Assembly (NCBI RefSeq): GCF_022479115.1
Contig: NZ_CP092497.1
Location: 806,001-870,000, forward strand
From: Amycolatopsis sp. EV170708-02-1
Lineage (GTDB): Bacteria; Actinomycetota; Actinomycetes; Mycobacteriales; Pseudonocardiaceae
Length of the DNA stretch: 64,000 nt
Direction of reading: 5' to 3'
The notes under the pieces were generated by a model. It made no database searches, was not told where the DNA came from, and saw only the letters and a list, made by a program, of their open reading frames with translations. Each line of letters begins with the position of its first letter. Position 1 is the first letter of the stretch. A program made the position numbers and the translations under genes. Shown here piece by piece: positions 17,076 to 25,771 of this stretch.

Positions 17076-18662
17076 CTGACCACGGATACGACACCAGGCG
17101 CCTCCCTCCGGCATGTCCTCGCCACGCTCGGGGAACCGCTGGTCAGGGTGCTCGCGGCCCCCGGCGGGCTCGGGGTCGGAGTGGAGGACGTCGTCATCCA
17201 CGATCCGGAGGATCCGCCCGACGCCCATCCGGGTGACCTCGTCCTGGTGATCGGCGCTCGCGGACGCTCGGCGTCCGGGGCGATCCGGGCCGCGGGGCGG
17301 TCCGGCGCGGCCGCCGTCGCGGTCAAGAACGGCTCGGCCGTCGTCAACGTCGCGGCCGACGCGGGGATCGCGCTGATCGAAGTCGGCCACGAGGCGCGCT
17401 GGGAGCAGGTCGAAGCACTGGCCAGAGGCGTCGTCGACGCGGCCCGCGCCGGTGGCGAGGCGGACAGCGGTGAGGTACTGGGCGATCTGTTCTCGCTGGC
17501 GCAGACCATCGCGACGCTGACCGGCGGCCTGGTCAGCATCGAGGACACCGCGAGCCGCGTGCTCGCCTATTCGCGGGCGGGCGACGAGGTGGACGAGCTG
17601 CGCCGGCTCTCGATCCTCGGCCGCGAAGGCCCGGAACGCTATCTCGCGATGCTGCGCGAATGGGGTGTCTACCAGCGGCTTCGTGCCGGTGAAGGCATCG
17701 TCCGCATCGACGAGCGGCCCGATCTCGGCATCCGGCGGCGGATCGCGGCCGGGATCCACGCCGGATCGCAGCCGCTGGGAACGATCTGGGTCCAGGAGGG
17801 CGCGCATCCGCTCACCGAAAGCGCGGAGGTCGCGTTGCTCGGCGCGAGCCGGGCGCTGGCACCGCAGCTGATCCGCCACCGGACGCTGCCCAGCCCCGAA
17901 CTCCGGCTGCGCGAGGATCTGCTGGCAGGGCTGCTCGACGGACGCGTCGACGCCGAGTCCGTCGCCGACGACATCGGCGCGGATCCCGGGAAACCCGCCA
18001 TGGTGCTGGCGTTCTCGCTCCCCCGGGACCGGGCCGCGACCGACCGGCAGCTGCGGCGTGCCGAACTGGTGCACCTGATCACCGTGCACACCGCCGCGTA
18101 CCGGCGCAGCGCGCTGGTGAGCGTGATCGGCGGCCGGGTCTACGCGCTCCTCCCCGACCTCCCGGAGCACGCCGAAGCGCCGATCCTGGCGCTGGCCAAG
18201 GAGATCGTCGGCACCGCGCAACGGCATCTCGACGTCCGGGTGCGCGCGGCGCTGGGCGGTGTCGTGCCCCGTCTCTCTGAGGCGGCGGCCTCCCGCGGCG
18301 ACGCGGACCGCGTGCTGGCGACGATGGCGCGCGGGCACGAGACCGCGGACGTCGCCTCGCTGGCCGACGTCCGCGCCGAAGTCCTGCTCTCGGAGGTGCT
18401 CGCGTTCCTCGGCGAGCAGCCGAGGATCCGCGATCCGCGGCTGACCGACCTTCTCGCGCACGACGCCGAGCACGGCGGCATCCTGGTGCCCGCCGTGCTC
18501 GCGTACCTCGACGCGTTCGGGGACGTCCGGAGCGCGGCGCGCGAGCTGAACATCCATCCGAACACGGTCCGCTACCGGGTGCGCCGCGCCGGCGAGGTGT
18601 CCGGGATCGACCTGGACGACCCCGCGCAGCGCCTGCTCACCCAGCTTCTGTTGCGCCTCTAG
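17076..18662 (+). CDS. PucR-family regulator, probably of proline catabolism
   Basis: A PucR-type regulator with a GGDEF-like central region and a C-terminal HTH (SAARELNIHPNTVRYRVRRA near the end). The first ATG/GTG in frame (17148) would cut into clear protein-like sequence TTDTTPGASLRHVLATLGEP. The frame is closed by TAA at 17061, and the only sensible initiator is CTG at 17076, preceded by GGTGAT. I therefore give the CTG start (528 aa); 17148 would give 504 aa. It is divergent from pruA, so control of pruA-PRODH is likely, as for PruR-type regulators. Confidence 0.85.
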   Translation: MTTDTTPGASLRHVLATLGEPLVRVLAAPGGLGVGVEDVVIHDPEDPPDAHPGDLVLVIGARGRSASGAIRAAGRSGAAAVAVKNGSAVVNVAADAGIALIEVGHEARWEQVEALARGVVDAARAGGEADSGEVLGDLFSLAQTIATLTGGLVSIEDTASRVLAYSRAGDEVDELRRLSILGREGPERYLAMLREWGVYQRLRAGEGIVRIDERPDLGIRRRIAAGIHAGSQPLGTIWVQEGAHPLTESAEVALLGASRALAPQLIRHRTLPSPELRLREDLLAGLLDGRVDAESVADDIGADPGKPAMVLAFSLPRDRAATDRQLRRAELVHLITVHTAAYRRSALVSVIGGRVYALLPDLPEHAEAPILALAKEIVGTAQRHLDVRVRAALGGVVPRLSEAAASRGDADRVLATMARGHETADVASLADVRAEVLLSEVLAFLGEQPRIRDPRLTDLLAHDAEHGGILVPAVLAYLDAFGDVRSAARELNIHPNTVRYRVRRAGEVSGIDLDDPAQRLLTQLLLRL

Positions 18663-18674
18663 GGTTTCCCCTGC

Positions 18675-18742
18675 CCGCATTTAGTCCTCTGAATGCGGTC
18701 CTTGCGCGTGCAAGTACCGCATCCAGAGGACGAAACGCGTGG
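18675..18742. repeat. Paired family A hairpins between convergent genes
   Basis: Copy 3 (18675-18698, plus sense, core GCATTTAGTCCTCTGAATGC) follows the PucR gene. Copy 4 (about 18716-18742, minus sense, degenerate: GCGTTTCGTCCTCTGGATGC) follows the S1-domain gene. The two copies plus the linker TTGC-GCGT-GCAA form one long dyad with roughly five mismatches in about 30 bases. Each copy reads in the sense of the gene it follows. Confidence 0.78.
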
Positions 18743-18744
18743 GG

Positions 18745-18981
18745 TCAGGCCAGGGTCAGGCTGAACCGCCGGTTCTGGACGTCCAGCTTGTCCAGCCGCA
18801 CCGCGACGGCCGCCCCGGCGGCGAACGGGCCGGTTCCGCCGACGGTCGGCAACAGCCCTTCCATCCCGGGGGCCACTTCGACGAACGCGCCGAACGGGAG
18901 CACCCGCGTGACGACGCCGTCCAGAATGCCGCCATCGGCATGCGCGGCGACGAAAGCGCGCCAGTTTTCGGTGGGAGACAT
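18745..18981 (-). CDS. Small S1 RNA-binding domain protein
   Basis: A 78-residue protein that is little more than one S1/OB domain: GGILDGVVTRVLPFGAFVEV near residue 18, PGMEGLLP near 40, then VRLDKLDVQNRRFSLTLA. It would bind single-stranded RNA. The ATG is fixed by an excellent GGAGGTGA 6 bases upstream. It stands alone, convergent with the PucR gene. The 152 bases upstream of it contain no other gene. Confidence 0.85.
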   Translation of the reverse strand: MSPTENWRAFVAAHADGGILDGVVTRVLPFGAFVEVAPGMEGLLPTVGGTGPFAAGAAVAVRLDKLDVQNRRFSLTLA

Positions 18982-19133
18982 GCGATTCACCTCCTTTCCG
19001 CGCATGGTCCACATATGAGGACACCTACGCGGAGGCGGGCTGCGGGCCCGCGCGGAGATCAAGCGGCGGCCGGGGAACCCGTCCGCTCACGGCACGAGGC
19101 CGACCCGGCAGTCATGCCGCGACAGTAGCAAAG

Positions 19134-20141
19134 TCACGACACCGCGGCGAGGCTCCGCGAGCCGGCGACCTCGGCCAGCGCGCGATAGGACTCCAGCCGC
19201 TCCGCCTGGTCGAAAGTGCTGGTGGTCACGAGGATCTCATCGGCGCCGGTCTTGGCGACGAGATCGGCCAGCCGGTCCCCCACCTCGTCCGGGGTGCCGG
19301 CGAGCTGACCGTCGAGCGCCCGGTCCAGCCGGTCCCGGTCGCGCTCCGACAGCGGCCCGGCGAGGATCTCCTCCGCCGGCGACAACGGCGGGAAGACACC
19401 GTGCGTGCGCGAATAGACGGTCGACCACGCTTCGGGGATCAGCAGCCGCCGCGCCCGTTCGGCCGTCTCGGCGACCGCGATGGCCGTGGACACCACGACA
19501 TACGGCCGCGACGCCCGCGGGGAAGGGCGGAATCCGGAGCGATATCCCTCGACGGCTTCGAGCATCGGTGCCTCGCCCCGGACCGGCGCGATCACCAGCG
19601 GCAACCCCAGTTCCGCGGCCAGCCGCGCCCCGGCGCCGGTGGCCAGCAGGAACGCGGGCACGCGCAGGCCTTCCGCGGGAATGGCGTGCACGCCCGGATA
19701 CGTCGTCTGATCGCCCGCGAGGAAGCCCAGCAGCTCGCGAACCTGCTCGCCGAAGCGATCGGCGTCGTCCTTGTCGTGCCCGAGCGCCTGCCGGACCCCG
19801 CCGGTGAACCCGACCGAACGCCCCAGCCCCATGTCGATCCGGCCGGGGAAGAGCGATTCGAGCACGCCGAACTGTTCCGCGACCACGAGCGGCCGGTGGT
19901 TGGGCAGCATCACGCCGCCGGTGCCGACCCGGATCCGCTCGGTCGCCGAGGCGACCGCCGCCGCCAGGACGGTGGGCGCGGAACCGGCGACACCGGGCAC
20001 GCTGTGGTGTTCGGAGACCCAGAACCGGTGATAGCCGAGCGCTTCGATCTCCCGCGCGAAGGCGACCGTGTCCCGCAAGGCGCGGGGTGCGTCGCCGCCG
20101 CGGCGGGTCGGGGACCGGTCCAGTACCGAAAGCGTGATCAC
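19134..20141 (-). CDS. LLM-class flavin-dependent oxidoreductase
   Basis: A 335-residue luciferase-like monooxygenase of the MsnO8/YhbW-type subgroup: LSVLDRSPTRRGG at the N-terminus, HRFWVSEHHSVPGVAGSAPT near residue 38, VGTGGVMLPNHRPLVVAEQF near 73 and DMGLGRSVGF near 103. Substrate unknown. The GTG giving VITLSVLDRSP fits the family; an ATG 33 bases upstream, just after the stop of the DUF6221 gene, is an alternative. Confidence 0.85.
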   Translation of the reverse strand: MITLSVLDRSPTRRGGDAPRALRDTVAFAREIEALGYHRFWVSEHHSVPGVAGSAPTVLAAAVASATERIRVGTGGVMLPNHRPLVVAEQFGVLESLFPGRIDMGLGRSVGFTGGVRQALGHDKDDADRFGEQVRELLGFLAGDQTTYPGVHAIPAEGLRVPAFLLATGAGARLAAELGLPLVIAPVRGEAPMLEAVEGYRSGFRPSPRASRPYVVVSTAIAVAETAERARRLLIPEAWSTVYSRTHGVFPPLSPAEEILAGPLSERDRDRLDRALDGQLAGTPDEVGDRLADLVAKTGADEILVTTSTFDQAERLESYRALAEVAGSRSLAAVS

Positions 20142-20181
20142 CTTCGGCTCAACGCGTCCGGGGCGGGCGCGCATTCCCCGC

Positions 20182-20574
20182 TCAGGGGCGCCAGCGCTCG
20201 CTGTAGTCCGGGTGGTCGGCGTGCGGCAGGGCCAGCAGCCGCAGGGTCAGGCACCAGTTCGTCCCGGCCTCGTCGGCGGGCACATGGCACGTCTCGCACC
20301 AGTACTCGTTGCCGTACAACGGAAATCCCGGGACCTTCTCCGAAACCGTGGTGCGATGCGCCTGCAGGAGCCGCCGGGTCGCCTCGATCTCGTTGATCAT
20401 CTGATTGACCGCGTCGAGTTCGATGTCGTTGAGCGAGCGGATCTTCTTTTCGATGACGACCTTGGTCTCACCGCGAGTGAGCGATTCGTTGATCTCGGTT
20501 TTCTTGACCGCCTGCATGATCAACGCCTGGCGTTGCCCCACACGCGCGGCGAGAAAGGCGATCAGGTCGTCCAC
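20182..20574 (-). CDS. DUF6221 family protein
   Basis: A 130-residue actinobacterial protein starting MDDLIAFLAARVGQRQALI and ending with a CETCHVPADEAGTNWCLTLR segment that could bind metal through two close cysteines. This layout is that of DUF6221, function unknown. The 224 bases upstream, up to the LigD-type gene end at 20799, hold no gene; they include an A-rich stretch near 20715-20755 of lower G+C. Confidence 0.8.
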   Translation of the reverse strand: MDDLIAFLAARVGQRQALIMQAVKKTEINESLTRGETKVVIEKKIRSLNDIELDAVNQMINEIEATRRLLQAHRTTVSEKVPGFPLYGNEYWCETCHVPADEAGTNWCLTLRLLALPHADHPDYSERWRP

Positions 20575-20798
20575 GGGTACTCCTTCGTCTCCCCCAGCCT
20601 AGTGTTCGGAGGGAAATGTCGCTGGCAGGAGGCCCGGCGTTACGGCTGAGTCCCGCGCGTCACACAGTCTCGTATCGATCCACCGCGCGGCGGTGACTGG
20701 TTTCTGGATCGACACAAAAGCGCAATCACTCCGGGAGCAAAACGAAGGAAAAACGTGAATTCGTCACCGACGCCGCACGCGTCGTCACTTGATGCGTG

Positions 20799-21818
20799 CT
20801 ACGTGTCGTCCCGCGCCTTGCTGGGCTGGACGCGCTTCGGCTCGCCGGGCATCTTCGGGTAGTCCGGCGGATACGGCATCTCGCCGAGGCCGTGGTCGCG
20901 TTCGTCCCGCGCGTACCACTCCAGCAGCGTCTCGATGCCGAACGCCTGCTCGTCCATCGGCGCGTGGAGGTCGCCACGCTCGGCGTAGAAGGCGCCGGCG
21001 GTGAGGACGTCGAAGTCGTCCGGGTCGACCTCGGTCAGCAGATCCCAGGTCAGCGGCGTCGACACCGTCGCCCTCGGGGTGCCGCGGACCGACCAGGACG
21101 ACGCCACCGTGCGGTCGCGTGCCGCCTGGTTGTAGTCGATGAAGACCCGGCCGCCGCGTTCTTCCTTCCACCACGCGATGGTCGCCTTGTCCGGGATCCG
21201 GCGCTCGACCTCGCGGCCCAGCGCGATCACCGCGTGCCGCACGTCGATGAAGTCCCAGTCCGGCCGGATCCGCACCAGGACGTGCACGCCACGCCCGCCC
21301 GACGTCTTCGGATAGCCGGTCAGACCGGCCGAGTCGAGGACTTCGCGGACGACGCCCGCGACCTCGACCGCGTCGGAGAAGCCCGCCTCGTCCGGCGGGT
21401 CCACGTCGATGCGGAGTTCGTCGGGATGGTCGACGTCGGGCCGCCGCACCGGCCACGGGTGGAAGTCGAAGGTGCCCAGATTCGCCGCCCACGCGAACAC
21501 GGCGGGCTCGGTCGGGCAGACCTCCTCGGCCGTCCGGCCCGACGGGAAGGTGATCTTCGCGGTCTCCACCCAGTCCGGGGCGCCCTTCGGCACGCGCTTG
21601 GCGTAGAACCACTCGCCCTCGACGCCGTCGACGTAGCGCTTCAGCGTCGTCGGCCGCTCCCCGATCGCGCGCAGCAACGGCTCGCCGACCGCGACGTAGT
21701 GCTCCACGACCTGGCGCTTCGTGATCCCTCGGGCCGGGAAATACACCTTGTCCGGGCTGGACACCCGGACCTTGCGCTCGCCTGCCTCGACCTCGATCGG
21801 CTCACCGTTCTTGGGCAT
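20799..21818 (-). CDS. LigD-type primase-polymerase (stand-alone)
   Basis: A 339-residue archaeo-eukaryotic primase-type polymerase as in LigD. The metal-binding carboxylates are in LRIDVDPPDEAGF near residue 135, the SGGRGVHVLVRI motif is near 170 and FIDYNQAARDRTVASSWSVR near 227 carries the third acidic residue. Ligase and phosphoesterase domains are absent, so this is a PolD/PrimC-like single-domain enzyme of double-strand-break or gap repair. The ATG giving MPKNGEPIEVEAGE is chosen; upstream open frame lacks family character. Confidence 0.9.
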   Translation of the reverse strand: MPKNGEPIEVEAGERKVRVSSPDKVYFPARGITKRQVVEHYVAVGEPLLRAIGERPTTLKRYVDGVEGEWFYAKRVPKGAPDWVETAKITFPSGRTAEEVCPTEPAVFAWAANLGTFDFHPWPVRRPDVDHPDELRIDVDPPDEAGFSDAVEVAGVVREVLDSAGLTGYPKTSGGRGVHVLVRIRPDWDFIDVRHAVIALGREVERRIPDKATIAWWKEERGGRVFIDYNQAARDRTVASSWSVRGTPRATVSTPLTWDLLTEVDPDDFDVLTAGAFYAERGDLHAPMDEQAFGIETLLEWYARDERDHGLGEMPYPPDYPKMPGEPKRVQPSKARDDT

Positions 21819-21837
21819 GCGCCCACCGTATCGCCGA

Positions 21838-22404
21838 TCAGGGCCGGGGATCGGTCTCCACGACGGCCATCGTGACGACGTCATGCCACTCGCCGTCCCA
21901 CCACAGCGCTTCCCGCTGAAGCCCCTCACGGACGAATCCGGCCTTCTCGTAGACACGCTGGGCCCGCGGGTTGTAGTCGAACACCTCCAGCGAGACACGG
22001 TGCAGGCCGACGGAGCCGAACGCGTAGTCCAGGAGGAGCCTGGTCGCCTCGGTGCCGTAGCCCTTGCCGAAGAACTCCGGCCCGTTCAGCGCGATGCGGA
22101 ACGCCGCGGAACGGTTGTCCTTGTCGATGTCGGTGAGCGCGAGATCGCCGACGTGCGCGCGATCGGCCTTGCGCACGATCGCGTAGTCCGCACGGTCGTC
22201 GAGACCGGTCCGCCCGGCCAGCCAGGTCCGGATCTGCTCGGGGGTGAACTTGGTGTGCGTACCGGTCAGCCGGGTGGTTTCCGGTTCCTGGAGGGCCTTC
22301 CAGGCGGTCTCGAAGTAGGTCTCGTCGAGCTGCGTGAGCACGACGGTCTCGCCGGCGAGTTCGGGCTGCGCCCGCAGCGCCTCGGTGTCGATCACGGCGG
22401 ACAC
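21838..22404 (-). CDS. GNAT family N-acetyltransferase
   Basis: A 188-residue RimJ/RimL-like acetyltransferase: GETVVLTQLDETYFETAWKA at the N-terminus, AAFRIALNGPEFFGKGYGTE near residue 103 (acetyl-CoA loop GKGYGT) and VSLEVFDYNPRAQRVYEKAG near 135. Substrate unknown. The GTG start lies only 15 bases from the divergent GTG of the next gene. It is 19 bases upstream of the LigD-type gene on the same strand and may be co-transcribed with it. Confidence 0.88.
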   Translation of the reverse strand: MSAVIDTEALRAQPELAGETVVLTQLDETYFETAWKALQEPETTRLTGTHTKFTPEQIRTWLAGRTGLDDRADYAIVRKADRAHVGDLALTDIDKDNRSAAFRIALNGPEFFGKGYGTEATRLLLDYAFGSVGLHRVSLEVFDYNPRAQRVYEKAGFVREGLQREALWWDGEWHDVVTMAVVETDPRP

Positions 22405-22419
22405 GGTACGGTGGACGCG

Positions 22420-23106
22420 GTGTCCGGGCGTACCAAATTAATTCTCGCGCTCACCGTGCTCGCCCTGTTCGTGGCGGCCGCGGTGCTGCTGCCGATCCCG
22501 AGCCCGGCCGGGCTGCGGGCCTGGGCCGCCGACACCGGCCCGGCCACTCCGCTGGTGTTCTTCCTGGTCTATTCGGTGCTGACGGTGGCGCCGATCCCGC
22601 GCACCGTGTTCAACCTGGCCGGCGGGCTGCTGCTCGGCGCCACGACGGGAATCGTCGTCGGCATCCTGGCGACCACGGTCGCCTCGGGGCTCTCGTTCGC
22701 CCTTTCGCGGGCACTCGGCCGCGATCTGGTCACCCGGCACCTGCACCGGGCGAAGGTCCGCGCGGTCAACGACCGGCTTTCGGACGGCGGCGTTCTGGCG
22801 ATCACCTCCTTACGGCTGATCCCGATGGTGCCGTTCGCTCCGTTCAGTTACCTGTGCGGAGTGTCATCGGTCCGTTTCGCCCCGTATCTGATCGGGACCG
22901 CGCTCGGCAGCCTGCCGGGTACGGTCGCGGTCGTCGTCCTCGGCGACGCGCTGACCGGGGAAACGCCTCCCGCCCTGCTGATCTGTTACGCCGTGTTCGC
23001 CGCCGCAGGCGCCATCGGGCTGGTGAAGGTCTTCCGGCGCAAGGCCCGTCCGGTGCCCGAACCGAGCGGCGAGGAAGAATTGCCCGCTTCCGCACCGGCG
23101 AGCTGA
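22420..23106 (+). CDS. TVP38/TMEM64 (DedA-like) membrane protein
   Basis: A 228-residue membrane protein with five to six hydrophobic segments. The signature region is APIPRTVFNLAGGLLLGATT near residue 60 with the re-entrant SLRLIPMVPFAPFSYLCGVS near 132. The family is linked to lipid scrambling and membrane homeostasis. Two GTG starts (22411, 22420) are possible; both are within about 15 bases of the start of the divergent acetyltransferase gene. Confidence 0.85.
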   Translation: MSGRTKLILALTVLALFVAAAVLLPIPSPAGLRAWAADTGPATPLVFFLVYSVLTVAPIPRTVFNLAGGLLLGATTGIVVGILATTVASGLSFALSRALGRDLVTRHLHRAKVRAVNDRLSDGGVLAITSLRLIPMVPFAPFSYLCGVSSVRFAPYLIGTALGSLPGTVAVVVLGDALTGETPPALLICYAVFAAAGAIGLVKVFRRKARPVPEPSGEEELPASAPAS

Positions 23107-23191
23107 CGGGGAGCCGAAACCGCCGCCCGCTACACTCGATCGAGTGCGCGGGACCTGTCAGGCCGCGTAGCGCCACCATCACCCGGAGAAT

Positions 23192-24874
23192 GTGTCAGGA
23201 GCAGTCGCCATCGACACCGGTCAGCTGATCGCTGGGCACTATCGCCTGGTCGAGCAAATTGGTAGCGGTGCCATGGGGGTGGTCTGGCGTGCCATCGATG
23301 TCCGCCTCGAGCGCTCGGTGGCGGTCAAGCAGATCCTCCCGCAGCCGGGTGTCTCCGAGGCCGAACGCGACAACATGCGCCAGCGCGCCATGCGCGAGGC
23401 GAAGAACGCGGCCCGGTTCCAGCATCCGAACGCGATCGTGGTGTTCGACATCGCCGAGCACGGCGGCGACCCCTGCCTGGTGATGGAGTACCTGAACGGC
23501 CCGAGCCTCTCGGCGATCATCTCCGATGAGGGCACGCTGCCGCTGGGGCGCGTCGCGAAGATCGGCGAGCAGGTCGCGTCGGCGCTGGTCGCCGCGCACC
23601 GCGCCGGGATCGTGCACCGCGACGTCAAACCGGGCAACATCCTGATCGACGAGGCCGGCACCGCGAAGATCACCGATTTCGGCATCTCCCGCGCGGCCGG
23701 GGACATGACGCTCACCCAGACCGGCCTGATCGGCGGCACCCCGGCGTACCTCGCGCCCGAGCTGGCGCGCGGCTCGGACCCCGTGCCCAGCTCCGACGTC
23801 TTCGCGCTCGGCGCGACGCTCTACCAGGCGATCGAAGGCCAGACGCCGTACGGGAACAGCTCGAACCAGCTGGCGCTCCTGTACGCGGCCGCGAACGGCC
23901 AGATCAACCCGCCGCAGCAGGCGGGCCCCGCGACGGCGCTGCTGATGAGCCTCCTGCGCACCGAGCCGACCGAGCGGCCCACCATGGCCGAGGCCAGGGA
24001 GCGCCTCGCCGCGCTGGCGGCGAACGAATCGGGCGCGGGCACGGCCGCGTCGCCGCGGCTTTTCGGAGCGGGCGGCGGTAGACAGCCCGCCGTGCCCGAG
24101 ACTCCCGGGCACGGCATCCCCGGCGGGGACCGCCCGCCGTGGCAGCGGACCGACAAGCCGGTCCCCTCCGCCGCGGCTCCTCCGCAACCCGCCAAGACGC
24201 ACACGCCGACGGCCGCGTTCATCCCGATGCGCTCGCCGTCCGCCCCGCCGAACACCCCGCCGCGTCCGGTCGCCGCGATGAGCCCGCCGCCGTCCGCGGC
24301 AGCTCCGATGCGGCCGTCCCCGGCCAAGCCGACCGACGCGAAGCGCAAGGCCGTCCTGTTCGCGGGCGCCGGTGCCGCGGTCGTGGTGATCGCGGTGATC
24401 GTGTTCCTGATCCTGAACTCGAGCAACGGGGGTAATACCCCGGGTGGCAACAACGCCGGGGCGAACCCGCAGCCCGGCACCTCGGCGCCGCCGAAGAGCG
24501 GCTCGTCTTCGTCGCGTCCCGCACCCGCGGGCCTGGGGAAGACCCCGAGCGAGAAGGTCACCAGCTACTCCAGCGTGGGGCAATTCCTGCTGGACTTCTT
24601 CGACACCGACAAGATCGGGACGTCCGCGAGCTGGAACAAGCTCACGGAGGCCGCGAAGGCGGTCTACGGCTCGGAGCAGGCGTTCGCCGAGTACTGGAGC
24701 ACTCACAAGGTCACTGGTGCCGAAACCGCGCGAGCGGACAGCGGTGGCGGAAACCCCGACGGCTCGATCGACATGAACATCACGCTCAACAAGGGACCGC
24801 GGCCGGCGCTGCGCGTGGTCCAGGTCGGCGGGCAGTACTACATCGACGCCGACACGCGAGTACTCGGCAACTGA
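23192..24874 (+). CDS. Membrane Ser/Thr protein kinase (PASTA-less)
   Basis: A 560-residue Hanks-type kinase. The kinase domain spans about residues 14-275 with glycine loop QIGSGAMGVVW, VAVKQIL lysine, HRDVKPGN catalytic loop and DFGISR. A Pro/Ala-rich linker (about 285-380) leads to one transmembrane helix (about 383-407) and a C-terminal outside domain of about 120 residues (SYSSVGQFLLDFFDTDKIGT ... GGQYYIDADT) of unknown type that may sense a ligand. GTG start with CCGGAG upstream. Confidence 0.92.
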   Translation: MSGAVAIDTGQLIAGHYRLVEQIGSGAMGVVWRAIDVRLERSVAVKQILPQPGVSEAERDNMRQRAMREAKNAARFQHPNAIVVFDIAEHGGDPCLVMEYLNGPSLSAIISDEGTLPLGRVAKIGEQVASALVAAHRAGIVHRDVKPGNILIDEAGTAKITDFGISRAAGDMTLTQTGLIGGTPAYLAPELARGSDPVPSSDVFALGATLYQAIEGQTPYGNSSNQLALLYAAANGQINPPQQAGPATALLMSLLRTEPTERPTMAEARERLAALAANESGAGTAASPRLFGAGGGRQPAVPETPGHGIPGGDRPPWQRTDKPVPSAAAPPQPAKTHTPTAAFIPMRSPSAPPNTPPRPVAAMSPPPSAAAPMRPSPAKPTDAKRKAVLFAGAGAAVVVIAVIVFLILNSSNGGNTPGGNNAGANPQPGTSAPPKSGSSSSRPAPAGLGKTPSEKVTSYSSVGQFLLDFFDTDKIGTSASWNKLTEAAKAVYGSEQAFAEYWSTHKVTGAETARADSGGGNPDGSIDMNITLNKGPRPALRVVQVGGQYYIDADTRVLGN

Positions 24875-24946
24875 CGCAGAGTGGCGGTGGTGAGACCCGC
24901 CTCGCTGGTGGTAGGCCAATCGACGATCGTGGCTTACTGTTGCTCC

Positions 24947-25252
24947 ATGGCCGATAGCGGACCTTTCGGGCCTGGCCAGCACCCTCGTTTCGACGAGGAT
25001 CTGGTAGGCCTCGACCCGGACGATCCCGAAGCCCGGGCCTTCGCCGAGCATCTGGACCGCATCGAACGCTGCGGCCCGAACTTCACCGTGGAGGCCTGCC
25101 TCGACGGTGTCTCCGATTTCGCCGACTCCAGCAACCGTCTCGGCGGCCTGCGCTGGTGGGTTTCGGCACTCGTCGTGGTCCTCATCGTGCTCGGCGTGAT
25201 GGTCACCGCATGGGACATCATCGGCCGGGCCATCGCGTGGCTCGCGGGGTAA
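24947..25252 (+). CDS. Small membrane protein of unknown function
   Basis: A 101-residue protein: an acidic soluble N-terminal part (FDEDLVGLDPDDPEARAFAE) and one C-terminal transmembrane helix (about residues 70-92). Not recognised as a named family. It lies between the kinase gene and msrB, all on the plus strand, and may be co-expressed. The ATG at MADSGPFGPGQ fits better than upstream starts. Confidence 0.65.
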   Translation: MADSGPFGPGQHPRFDEDLVGLDPDDPEARAFAEHLDRIERCGPNFTVEACLDGVSDFADSSNRLGGLRWWVSALVVVLIVLGVMVTAWDIIGRAIAWLAG

Positions 25253-25271
25253 CGTGGAACCGGTGAAAGGC

Positions 25272-25694
25272 ATGAAACCCGTTGTCGGAGCCACGCCGCG
25301 CGTGGTCAAGTCCGAGCAGGAATGGCGGGAGCAGCTCAGCCCCGACGAGTACGCCGTCCTTCGCCAGGCGGGCACCGAGCGCCCCTTCACCGGTGAGTAC
25401 ACCGATGAGAAGACCACCGGGGTCTACCAGTGCCGGGCCTGTGGCGCCGAACTGTTCCGCAGCGACACGAAATTCGAGAGCCACTGCGGCTGGCCGTCGT
25501 TCTACGACCCGGCCGACACCGACGCCGTCCTCCTCCGCGAGGACACCACCATGGGGATGCGCCGGATCGAGGTGCTGTGCAAGTCGTGCCACAGCCACCT
25601 CGGGCACGTCTTCGAAGGCGAGGGCTACGCCACGCCGACGGATCAGCGGTACTGCATCAACTCGATCTCGCTGAAGCTCGTTCCCGAGTCGTAA
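25272..25694 (+). CDS. msrB: Peptide-methionine (R)-S-oxide reductase
   Basis: A 140-residue MsrB. Two CxxC pairs for zinc are visible (CRAC near residue 55, CKSCH near 103). The catalytic cysteine is in RYCINSISL near the C-terminus, and the CGWPSFYDP motif is present. It reduces methionine R-sulfoxide in the cytoplasm. The ATG at MKPVVGATP with GTGAAAGG upstream is chosen; GTG codons at 25254 and 25263 are alternatives. Confidence 0.93.
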   Translation: MKPVVGATPRVVKSEQEWREQLSPDEYAVLRQAGTERPFTGEYTDEKTTGVYQCRACGAELFRSDTKFESHCGWPSFYDPADTDAVLLREDTTMGMRRIEVLCKSCHSHLGHVFEGEGYATPTDQRYCINSISLKLVPES

Positions 25695-25771
25695 CCGAAC
25701 GAAGCGAACCACCTCCCTTCCCAGCGCGTTCCCGGATGACAGGAACAGCGTCGGGGAGGGCGGTGTCGCGT

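Noticed and set aside
23195..25417. Minus-strand 740-codon frame opposite the kinase gene
   Set aside because: Antisense shadow spanning several real plus-strand genes; composition not protein-like.
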